Positions 15,472 through 21,537 of a DNA stretch of 21,537 nucleotides are shown here, piece after piece. Origin of the DNA: a virus. The stretch covers positions 1-21,537 of IMG/VR virus record IMGVR_UViG_3300027712_000177, one strand, 5' to 3'. Both the position numbers and the translations under genes were made by a program. The notes under the pieces are model-generated. The model saw only the letters and a program-made list of their open reading frames with translations, was not told the DNA's origin and did not search any database. Every line of letters starts with the position of its first letter. The first letter of the stretch is position 1.

Positions 15472-15608
15472 CCTCTTCCTACTTTTAGGTAGTTCTTAGA
15501 ACTTTTTAGTTTAGAACTTTTGGTCTTTGCTACGATTCCTTTTCTTTTAACTTTCGTCTTAGCTTGAAAGTTAATTACTGAGGCAGTTGATTTTACTTTT
15601 GTTGCCAT
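15459..15608 (-). CDS. Small Lys-rich protein, 49 aa
   Basis: The frame starts at an ATG (MATKVKSTASV) and ends in TAA inside the terminator loop. About a third of its residues are Lys or Arg, with almost no acidic residues. The C-terminus SSKNYLKVGRGQGN resembles a SKNY..YRGQG tail that I associate with tiny proteins of Bacteroidota phages. The gene lies 18 bases after the 152-aa gene and is the last gene of the upstream unit. It is probably a DNA-associated or packaged virion peptide, inferred only from charge and context. The overlap of its end with the terminator and the tight operon spacing support it as real. Confidence 0.7.
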   Translation of the reverse strand: MATKVKSTASVINFQAKTKVKRKGIVAKTKSSKLKSSKNYLKVGRGQGN

Positions 15609-15626
15609 TATATGTTTTATTAGTTT

Positions 15627-16085
15627 TTAACATTTCCAACGTCTTCTTGCTTGACGTATTCTTGAATTAGGATCATTCCTAGTTTCTGCAGAAGAGTTTT
15701 TAAGTTGTCCTAGTGATCTAGCACAATAAGACTTTCTTCTCATAGCTGATTTACTTCCTGGTTTAACTGTACCTGTTACAGCAGTTTTTAATTTAGATCC
15801 TGGATTAGCTCTTCTATATGCTTCTACTCCTTTTCTAGTCATACCTGCTCCTGATTTAGTTGGGCGATAATTTGCACTAGGTCCTTTAGTAGTATGCGAG
15901 ATAGTTCCTCCTGCCTTCATGTAAGCAGCTTTTAATCTGCCACCTAGTTCCATTTTAGATTCAGACTTAATCTTTCTCTCTTGTTTAAGCATTTCAGGTG
16001 TAGGTTTTTTACCACTACCTTTATTTGCTCTTATGTTATTCCATAAAGAATTCTTTACTCCTAATTTATTTAATTTCTGTTTCAT
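15627..16085 (-). CDS. Small basic protein with C-terminal SYCARS-type domain, 152 aa
   Basis: I choose the ATG at 16085, which overlaps the preceding endonuclease stop as ATGA, over a TTG at 16103 that would add six residues. Residues 14-42 (LWNNIRANKGSGKKP then EMLKQERKIKSE) and the C-terminal 116-152 (RRKSYCARS, DPNSRIRQ, ARRRWKC) are modules I recognise from small proteins of many tailed phages; their function is unknown. The ends carry two cysteines, C121 and C152. In the middle (49-57) is GRLKAAYMK, like the N-termini of two neighbouring proteins. The protein is highly basic with no membrane segment. A virion or DNA-associated role is plausible, not shown. Confidence 0.75.
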   Translation of the reverse strand: MKQKLNKLGVKNSLWNNIRANKGSGKKPTPEMLKQERKIKSESKMELGGRLKAAYMKAGGTISHTTKGPSANYRPTKSGAGMTRKGVEAYRRANPGSKLKTAVTGTVKPGSKSAMRRKSYCARSLGQLKNSSAETRNDPNSRIRQARRRWKC

Positions 16086-16702
16086 ATTGTAATATTTTTC
16101 CAAGTTCTACCTCTATGTATATCTTTAATTGCATGATAACTTAAATTTAAAAAATCAGCCACTTGTTTAGGCTTTAAACCTAAAGCTAATTGTTTTTTAA
16201 TACTTACTACTTCTACTTCAGTTAGCTTTGCCATTTTATGATTTACCCCTGATTTCCAGTTCTTTGAAAGCTTTTCTAAATGTTTTTTTCTATATTCAGA
16301 ATCTTTCCAATTATTCTGTTGAATTATTGATTTTTGTAATTTAACTTCTTTAGTTCTTTTTATCCCTAAGTTACTCCCTGCAACTTTTGCTACATTATAT
16401 TCAGGCAATAGGGTATCTAAATAATATTGTTCTCTTGTAAGTAAGTCTTGATTTCCACATTCTTCTATAATTTCTAATTTAAAATTATCCTCTCCATACT
16501 TAGTGACTGCACGAATTAAAACAGTGCAAGAACTTTTACCTGTCCTTATATGGTTAATATGTGTATAATACCTTTTAATAAAATTCTGACTACTTCCTAT
16601 GTAAAAATGCCCATTAACTAGATTAGTAATCTTGTAAATAACTCCACTACGACTTTTTTTAGTCATATACTTAGTTACTTGATCCTCTGTTAAAGCTAAC
16701 AT
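16082..16702 (-). CDS. GIY-YIG homing endonuclease with C-terminal HTH, 206 aa
   Basis: The catalytic GIY-YIG domain occupies about 18-106: GVIY at 20-23, YIG at 34-36, R44, E91 in the REQYY segment, and N103 in YNVA. These match the conserved residues of the family. Residues about 160-204 form a helix-turn-helix-like DNA-binding module (LTEVEVVSIKKQLALG, then KQVADFLNLS and IKDIHRGRTW). Enzymes of this type nick or cut DNA to spread their own gene. It is free-standing: it sits between the 358-aa gene, whose stop is one base before its ATG, and the 152-aa gene, which its TGA overlaps in ATGA. It uses TGA, whereas every other stop seen is TAA, which fits later arrival. Neighbouring frames are intact. 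Confidence 0.93.
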   Translation of the reverse strand: MLALTEDQVTKYMTKKSRSGVIYKITNLVNGHFYIGSSQNFIKRYYTHINHIRTGKSSCTVLIRAVTKYGEDNFKLEIIEECGNQDLLTREQYYLDTLLPEYNVAKVAGSNLGIKRTKEVKLQKSIIQQNNWKDSEYRKKHLEKLSKNWKSGVNHKMAKLTEVEVVSIKKQLALGLKPKQVADFLNLSYHAIKDIHRGRTWKNITI

Positions 16703-16703
16703 A

Positions 16704-17780
16704 TTATTTCTTTACCTTTGATTTGTTTAAGAAGTCATTTAGACTATACTTTACTTTTTCTCTGTTGAATTGATTAGAGAGTTGATTAGCTAATTGTAGT
16801 CTATTCTTTTTATCTTTTACTCTACGTAAGATACTTGCTACTCCATTAACCATATCGTCATCGTTACTATGGTCAACTTTACCCCCTTTTTTAAATCCTG
16901 GAGCTAATGCATCAGGAGTATTTAGACTTTCAGGAGCTTTACCTGTTTTTAAATAGCCTTGATAGTCTTGTAAAAACTGTGGATTTAAGAATTGCATTTC
17001 TTGTTTGTAGGGAGCATACTCTGCATCATTAGATACCATACCCCTTACATAAGCGTCTGCTCCTCCATTATTTTCTACCATACCTTTTCCATATCTACTA
17101 TTAAGTCTATTCTCTAATCTTTGATTTAAAGTTTGGTATGTAGGATCTCCATGTAATGCATGACTCATAAAGTCATTGGTTGCTATGTTTTTAACTTGTT
17201 GACGATTCAATCCTTTCTTATTAATAAGCGTAGTGTACTCTCCTGGATTAGGATTTCTAATTACTCCGTTGTCTAAAGTAATATCTCCTTTGTAAGGGTA
17301 TCCTGAATCTGTGTCATTTTGGTTATCAGGAACACCATTACGATTGTTGTCTTTATCAAAGTATTCAGGATTATGTTTAGCGGCTTCTAAGAGTCTACGT
17401 TGACTTCCTTTTGCATAATAGATGTTTGTATTGTCTGAGTTTAGAACGTTCTTTAAAACAGGGTTTTCATTTAAAATTTCCTGCTTCATTAATTGTCTAT
17501 CTCTGAAAGTTCTATTAAACCAGTTATTCTTAATATCTCCTCCTCCAGGCATTTTCTGAAGTCCTCCCATTTGCATTTTAGCTACACCACCACATTTGTG
17601 ACAGCTTAAAGGATTAAGTCCTCCTTCTGATGCTTTCCAAGACCATCCACATTTAGAACATGTAATAGTTTTATCTGCCATTCCTCCTTTTTTCATACCT
17701 ACTATATGACCTTCCATTGTTCTAGGGTCGTATAGTTCTGCTCCGTGTTTAGCTTTTTTATATGCGTTCTTTAGTCTCAT
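16704..17780 (-). CDS. Zinc-ribbon virion-type protein, 358 aa
   Basis: Residues 1-7 are MRLKNAY, shared with the 123-aa protein. A zinc ribbon follows, CSKCGWSW at 41-48 and CHKCGG at 60-65, giving four cysteines in two CxxC pairs. This GWSWK..GG..CHKCG form is familiar to me from crAss-like phage proteins. Residues 142-160 (DKDNNRNGVPD, then NQNDTDSG) look like a calcium-binding loop of the thrombospondin type 3 kind. The remainder is hydrophilic, and the C-terminus is Lys-rich (KSKVKK). No enzyme motif is evident. The ATG at 17780 lies inside the 71-aa gene (23-base overlap), so translation is probably coupled. Likely a minor structural or packaged protein; the function is unknown to me. 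Confidence 0.7.
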   Translation of the reverse strand: MRLKNAYKKAKHGAELYDPRTMEGHIVGMKKGGMADKTITCSKCGWSWKASEGGLNPLSCHKCGGVAKMQMGGLQKMPGGGDIKNNWFNRTFRDRQLMKQEILNENPVLKNVLNSDNTNIYYAKGSQRRLLEAAKHNPEYFDKDNNRNGVPDNQNDTDSGYPYKGDITLDNGVIRNPNPGEYTTLINKKGLNRQQVKNIATNDFMSHALHGDPTYQTLNQRLENRLNSRYGKGMVENNGGADAYVRGMVSNDAEYAPYKQEMQFLNPQFLQDYQGYLKTGKAPESLNTPDALAPGFKKGGKVDHSNDDDMVNGVASILRRVKDKKNRLQLANQLSNQFNREKVKYSLNDFLNKSKVKK

Positions 17781-17973
17781 TGTTAAAATCTATTGTATGG
17801 TTAAAAGAAACTTTAATTTGATTAGTGTTGTAGTGTTTTAAAGTTCCATCTTTTTGTAATGCAACTAAAAAAATCATATTTTCATGAACTCCATAATCAA
17901 GTGCTAGGATAGCTATCCCATCTCCATGAGGAGTTTCTACCCATAGCACTTGTTGGAATTCGTGTACTGTCAT
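17758..17973 (-). CDS. Conserved small phage protein, 71 aa
   Basis: The ATG at 17973 follows the previous stop directly, with no gap. The core VLWVETPHGDGIAILALDYG near residues 9-28 looks like a short beta-barrel fold, and a second beta segment ends with HYNTNQIKVSFNHTID. I do not recognise a function. There are no cysteines and no membrane segment. The 23-base overlap with the 358-aa gene, and placement among small virion-type genes, suggest co-production with that protein. Confidence 0.7.
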   Translation of the reverse strand: MTVHEFQQVLWVETPHGDGIAILALDYGVHENMIFLVALQKDGTLKHYNTNQIKVSFNHTIDFNNETKERI

Positions 17974-18345
17974 TTATTTCTTTTTGAATTTTGCAAGTTT
18001 AGATGTACCTGCATTTTTTCTTGGAAAGCTTTGTCCTGTCTTAGGCGTAGGAACACTTGGTCCTATTACAGAACCATTAACTCCTGGTACAGACATTCCT
18101 CCCATTCCTTTATTCATTTTAGAAAGCGTTTTAGCTAGGTTAGCTCTTTTTACAGTAGTAGAAGAGTAGTCGCTTTTGTTAGCTAGTACTTTGTTCCTAA
18201 AACCTGAAACCGACATTCCTGCTGATTGAGCTTGTTTAGTAAAAGATCCTGGGTGTGTAATAGCACCTTTGATCCAACCTCCTTTTTTCATCTTAGTACC
18301 TCCACATTCCATGCAGGTAGAGTAAGCGTTTTTTAATCTTGACAT
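17974..18345 (-). CDS. Small basic phage protein with HPGSFTKQA module, 123 aa
   Basis: It begins MSRLKNAYSTCMECGG, with a single CxxC pair (C11, C14) just after the RLKNAY motif. KKGGWIKGAITHPGSFTKQA at about 20-39 and ANLAKTLSKM near 69-78 form a module I recognise from many tailed-phage proteins, of unknown function. A Gly/Pro-rich linker leads to a Lys-rich end, TSKLAKFKKK, similar to the end of the 786-aa protein. It is strongly basic with no membrane segment. It comes 15 bases after the endonuclease gene, with an A-rich leader and no Shine-Dalgarno sequence, as is usual in Bacteroidota. Probably a packaged or DNA-associated virion protein (inference). Confidence 0.72.
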   Translation of the reverse strand: MSRLKNAYSTCMECGGTKMKKGGWIKGAITHPGSFTKQAQSAGMSVSGFRNKVLANKSDYSSTTVKRANLAKTLSKMNKGMGGMSVPGVNGSVIGPSVPTPKTGQSFPRKNAGTSKLAKFKKK

Positions 18346-18360
18346 TTTTTTTTAAATTTT

Positions 18361-19092
18361 TTAGTTTTCTTTATATTTCCAATAATGGTTGTAACGTACT
18401 TTGTTGTATTTTATTCCAGACCAAATATTGCCTACACTTTTAGATAAGGCAATAGCTGCGGATTGTAAACTATCCCACTCTTTAACTAAATTCATTTCTA
18501 AGTCAAATTGTAAAATAGGTTTTTTATGGGCTTCTGCATTTTTTCTAGCAGCAGTAATTAAATTAGCAAGTTCTTCCTTTGGTCTTTTTAAATTCCTTTT
18601 TTTAGAAGACTCACTCATCTTCTTTAAAGACTCTTCTGAGTAAACTCCTACTTTTCCTTTATTCCAAACAGGCTTTAAGTTCCTAGCATCTTTAAGGATA
18701 TTAATCAGTTCAGGATTTTTAACAAACTTTTCAGCACTTTTAATACCTATTTTTTTCTTAGTCTCCTCTGATAAAGTCTTTTTACCTAAATAATCCAAAC
18801 TAGCCAAGTTGTAGTCAGCATTTAAACTTGTAATAAAGTATCCTTCTCTTTGTAGCAGTTGAGTTAAATCTAAAACCTCTTCTAAAACTTCAAAGTTAAA
18901 ACTACATTCTCCATACTTACAAAAAGAATTTTGAAGATAACTATTAGAGTGTGTCTTACTTAAAAGTTTTAAAATGTGTTCTCGACAGCGTTTGCGAATA
19001 TTTACACTGCTCCCTATATAACATTTGTTATTTATAGTATTTGTAATTTTATAAATACCAGCTGTTTTAGGGAGATGTGCAAATTTATTCAT
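18361..19092 (-). CDS. GIY-YIG homing endonuclease with NUMOD modules, 243 aa
   Basis: The catalytic domain occupies about 10-96: GIY at 12-14, YIG at 25-27, R33 or R35, E83 in LLQREGYFI, and N95 in DYNLA. All the usual catalytic positions are filled, so it is probably active. Two NUMOD3-like DNA-binding repeats follow (LSEETKKKIG at 107-116 and YSEESLKKMS at 151-160). A C-terminal NUMOD1-like module (about 192-243, starting PILQFDLEMN) ends NHYWKYKEN. This is the layout of free-standing phage homing endonucleases related to I-TevI and Seg proteins. It lies 2 bases after the 131-aa gene's stop and 15 bases before the 123-aa gene. Both neighbours are intact, so it is an intergenic insertion, not an intron. 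Confidence 0.93.
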   Translation of the reverse strand: MNKFAHLPKTAGIYKITNTINNKCYIGSSVNIRKRCREHILKLLSKTHSNSYLQNSFCKYGECSFNFEVLEEVLDLTQLLQREGYFITSLNADYNLASLDYLGKKTLSEETKKKIGIKSAEKFVKNPELINILKDARNLKPVWNKGKVGVYSEESLKKMSESSKKRNLKRPKEELANLITAARKNAEAHKKPILQFDLEMNLVKEWDSLQSAAIALSKSVGNIWSGIKYNKVRYNHYWKYKEN

Positions 19093-19094
19093 TT

Positions 19095-19490
19095 TTAAGA
19101 CAAAGTCAATAGATACAATACATGCGTAATTAAGCCTAGAATTTCATCTATAATATTTTGGATATGTGTATTTTCCATACCAAGTACTCCTCGGTGCTTA
19201 AAAATGTACTCCTTCATATAAGTCAGATGAGCCTTTGAGTTCATATATTCTGAAGCTGGAATTTTAAGATTTAATCTCTTTCCAATAGTTCCAAAGTAAG
19301 TCTCTATCAAATCATCTGTTAAATCAAGAATATCTTCGTAGTACTTTTTTAAAGCTTGGTGTTCACCTAGGCTAACTGTTGCTAAGTGAGTTAGGTGCAT
19401 AATGTCTCTGCTCTGAAATAATTGTCCTAAAAATATTTCAGGCTTGATGGTCGTGAAAAGTTCTTTTTCTTTCATTTTTGGTGTGATCAT
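19095..19490 (-). CDS. Dps/ferritin-like helical protein of unknown role, 131 aa
   Basis: The protein is almost entirely helical by composition. Between 20 and 70 it reads FLGQLFQSRDIMHLTHLAT, then EHQALKKYYEDILDLTDDLI and ETYFG. It may belong to the phage family Pfam lists as DUF5856; I cannot confirm this. H32, H44, D59 and E63 reproduce the spacing of Dps ferroxidase ligands (L. innocua H31, H43, D58, E62), but the fifth ligand (D47) is replaced by K48. It could therefore be a four-helix-bundle protein with a partial metal site. The start is ATG at 19490; M6 is a possible alternative. It is 2 bases downstream of the muzzle-like gene, so a structural or packaged role fits the context, but the function is unknown. 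Confidence 0.7.
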   Translation of the reverse strand: MITPKMKEKELFTTIKPEIFLGQLFQSRDIMHLTHLATVSLGEHQALKKYYEDILDLTDDLIETYFGTIGKRLNLKIPASEYMNSKAHLTYMKEYIFKHRGVLGMENTHIQNIIDEILGLITHVLYLLTLS

Positions 19491-19492
19491 GG

Positions 19493-21537
19493 TTATGGTT
19501 GGATTTGGGTTATTTGTATGTGATTGATAAATTTATATCTGTTATACTTATCTTGGATAAGACGTACTTTACAGAAGTCAGATTTAATTTTTTGTTTTTG
19601 ATAAGCTACAGATACAGGTCTTACTGCTTTAGTACTTGGTACTTTGTCTATAGGATATTGGTTTTGAATGTCTGCCCATTTAGTAGACCAAATAGGTTGA
19701 CCTGATCCTTGACTACTAATACTCCAAAATCCATTAAACGAATAAACATTTTCTCTTCTTCCTATTAGTGTTTCTATGCCAGTACCTGTCATCTTTGGAT
19801 ATGCGATTTTTTGTGCTTTATTTCCGTAAATCTCTGATATCAAAGTAACTACACCTGAAGACTGCTCTTTATTATAAATAATAGCTTTTGTAAAATTGGC
19901 CAAATTTTCGTTGTTACCAGTAGACAAAGAATAGTATTCATAATTTGAGAAATACTCTTGTATGTCTTGTATAAGAGTGATAGAATTAACCATGCTAGTT
20001 TTAGGCATTGAGTTAGCAGAATATTCCAAAATGTACGGGTACAATTTGTTATAGTAAGTTTGATATGTAAGAGCATTTAAATTATGGTTCCAAGTAGACG
20101 CACCTGTTGATGTGTTTGTAATAGTTTGAAAATGGTCTACTAAAGGTACATAGTAATTTGGCAAAAAGGAATAAAACGATATAAAGTTTTGTAGAGTAGG
20201 AGAATAAGCTACTGTCCATGATTTATTTTCAAACACAGTTTTGTCAGAAAAGAAAACTTCAGTAGTAGTTCCTGTTTTAAAGTACTTTCCATAAGTAGTA
20301 CTAGCAGGGTCTGAGTCATAAGTCACTAATACTCCGCTAATTAACTTGTAGTCAAGCTTAGTAATAAATACACGTTGGAATCTTAAATCCCATCCCATAA
20401 CAATACCTACTCCTTTAGCTGGATTGTCTATGTCAGCGTTAGGGAAATCTTTAAGTATTTGGAAAGGTAAGTTTTGTTTAAACCAGTTGTAGTTTTGGTC
20501 TTTTACTAAGTTATTAAAGCCTTGAGCTGATAGTTGATAAATGTTTCCTCTCTTAGCATCTACCCAGAATTGACCATGTTCAGTCTTTACAATAGCTTTA
20601 TGCTGACTTCCCATAAAACCTAAATCTGTTTTAGAGAGATCTAAAGGCTTTTGAGAAAACATTGATGCATTACCTATCTCTAATTGTACAGGTGCTGTAG
20701 ATTCCATTACTACACGAGCATTATATATCTTAGTAGTGTTTTCAAATCTAGCATATACTCTTTCATTCTCTCCTGAGTTTAAGTCGATTAAGCGACCTCC
20801 TTCTTTTGAAAAATCATAAAAATCGCCTCTCTTGTAAGTTCTCCAAGCATCTGAATAATAAGTATTAGTATTGGCAGGACTTGAATAAATAACTCTATTA
20901 GGGTGAATAGTCAAACAGTCTTTTGAAGGATTATTAACTATATAAGGTAAGTTAGGAGATTGATTTTGAGCAGAGTAAGTCGCATTATAATGATAGAAGT
21001 TATCAAACTTAATAGGAACATTCTTTTCTTGTAACCATTCATCAGGAACTCCAGTACCTACATTAGGATAGAAGTTTTCTTTATTATCATCTCTACCGTG
21101 TCTAAAGTCTACGTTAATATCAGACTCTACAAAGAAGATAGGAATACCATAAGAAGCAGTATAAAATTGTCCTGTTTTATAAAACCCTGAGTAACTAGAG
21201 TTATTTAAATTAATTTTTGCTAACTGTAGCTTGTATAACTCAAACATTGCAAGACTTATTCCAGTTGCCATAGCTGCTCCTGCAGCATCTACTCCTGCTG
21301 TACCTAGTCCTAAAGCCGCTGTTGCTAAGTAATAGGCTGCTAGTGCAATTCCTACGTCTACTAAAGCACCAGCCAAGCTACTAGTACTAAACTCTGCTGA
21401 ACTATTTCCTATATAATAAGCAGGATAAGCTAAGTTAGGATACTTCCAATAATCAAAAGGAACATCATTAACTGTAGCAGGTAAATTTACTAAGTTACGA
21501 GTAAAGAAAGAGTGTTTACGTTTTAAAGCAAACTTAT
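19493..21537 (-). CDS. crAss-like muzzle / tail stabilization-type structural protein, N-terminus outside window
   Basis: The frame is open to the right edge, so 680 C-terminal residues are visible and the start is missing. A TTG at 21376 is internal: 53 more codons are open upstream. Numbering from the edge, an Ala/Gly-rich hydrophobic stretch lies at about 54-96. It is followed by segments I recognise from the muzzle/stabilization (P22 gp10-like) protein of crAss-like phages: VDAKRGNIYQLSAQG near 322, GWDLRFQRVFITKLDY near 380, and SWTVAYSP..FISFYSFLPNYY near 440-460. These look like repeated beta strands. The family role is to form the channel or closing part of the short tail below the portal. 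The order fits, with small virion genes, cargo proteins and RNA polymerase downstream. The exact structural position remains an inference. Confidence 0.75.
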   Translation of the reverse strand, partial: KFALKRKHSFFTRNLVNLPATVNDVPFDYWKYPNLAYPAYYIGNSSAEFSTSSLAGALVDVGIALAAYYLATAALGLGTAGVDAAGAAMATGISLAMFELYKLQLAKINLNNSSYSGFYKTGQFYTASYGIPIFFVESDINVDFRHGRDDNKENFYPNVGTGVPDEWLQEKNVPIKFDNFYHYNATYSAQNQSPNLPYIVNNPSKDCLTIHPNRVIYSSPANTNTYYSDAWRTYKRGDFYDFSKEGGRLIDLNSGENERVYARFENTTKIYNARVVMESTAPVQLEIGNASMFSQKPLDLSKTDLGFMGSQHKAIVKTEHGQFWVDAKRGNIYQLSAQGFNNLVKDQNYNWFKQNLPFQILKDFPNADIDNPAKGVGIVMGWDLRFQRVFITKLDYKLISGVLVTYDSDPASTTYGKYFKTGTTTEVFFSDKTVFENKSWTVAYSPTLQNFISFYSFLPNYYVPLVDHFQTITNTSTGASTWNHNLNALTYQTYYNKLYPYILEYSANSMPKTSMVNSITLIQDIQEYFSNYEYYSLSTGNNENLANFTKAIIYNKEQSSGVVTLISEIYGNKAQKIAYPKMTGTGIETLIGRRENVYSFNGFWSISSQGSGQPIWSTKWADIQNQYPIDKVPSTKAVRPVSVAYQKQKIKSDFCKVRLIQDKYNRYKFINHIQITQIQP

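Noticed and set aside
16086-16103. TTG start at 16103 for the small basic protein
   Set aside because: The ATG at 16085 overlaps the previous stop as ATGA, a typical coupled start, and the extra six residues look unremarkable.
16082-19092. Group I introns or inteins around the GIY-YIG genes
   Set aside because: The flanking genes are complete with their own starts and stops, so the endonucleases are free-standing between genes.
19849-20076. Minus-strand 75-aa frame inside the muzzle-like gene
   Set aside because: Out-of-frame shadow of a gene whose frame is continuous and recognisable.
21374-21376. TTG at 21376 as the start of the muzzle-like gene
   Set aside because: The same frame stays open for 53 more codons to the window edge, with sensible protein sequence, so the real start is outside the window.
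1-21537. Recoding of TAG as an amino acid, known in some crAss-like phages
   Set aside because: All genes, including the frame of more than 3700 codons, are open under the standard code. Stops seen are TAA, with one TGA; TAG is simply not used as a stop here, too small a sample to mean more.
1-21537. tRNA genes, CRISPR arrays, insertion sequences
   Set aside because: No regularly spaced direct repeats, no transposase-like frames and no tRNA-like stretch seen; nearly all of the window is coding.

Overview
This window looks like the late (virion) gene block of a crAss-like phage (order Crassvirales) infecting a Bacteroidota host. Three things support this: (i) a giant open frame with the crAss-type virion RNA polymerase signature GSDYDIDK and an HEAWH zincin motif; (ii) cargo-like and muzzle/stabilization-like proteins next to it; (iii) a promoter of the Bacteroidota type (TTG-N19-TAnnTTTG) in the only sizeable gap. 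The DNA is strongly A+T-rich. Every gene is on the minus strand, packed with overlaps or gaps of a few bases, so transcription runs from the right edge to the left edge. Family assignments are from recognition by eye; no search was run.

Layout in order of transcription. The right edge holds a large structural protein whose N-terminus lies outside the window (muzzle / P22 gp10-like tail protein, 21537-19493). Next is a 131-aa helical protein whose His/His/Asp/Glu spacing is that of a Dps ferroxidase centre (19490-19095), then a GIY-YIG homing endonuclease (19092-18361). A run of small basic proteins follows: 123 aa, 71 aa, a 358-aa zinc-ribbon protein, a second GIY-YIG endonuclease, a 152-aa basic protein, and a 49-aa Lys-rich protein that is easy to miss. 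This run ends in a clear intrinsic terminator (15471-15444).

A promoter overlapping that terminator then starts a second transcription unit. Its leader carries a 9-bp inverted repeat. It encodes a 786-aa protein, a 581-aa protein (both probably packaged cargo proteins), and a giant polyprotein-like virion RNA polymerase of at least 3728 residues that runs off the left edge.

Working model, inferred from family knowledge: the right-hand unit makes tail/muzzle parts and small basic virion proteins, and two homing endonucleases have invaded it. The left-hand unit makes the proteins stored in the particle and ejected with the DNA, ending with the RNA polymerase that would transcribe early genes in the new host. 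The least described elements are the Dps-like protein, the shared RLKNAY-type motif in the small basic proteins, the zincin next to a Pro/Glu/Thr linker inside the polymerase polypeptide, and the terminator/promoter overlap.
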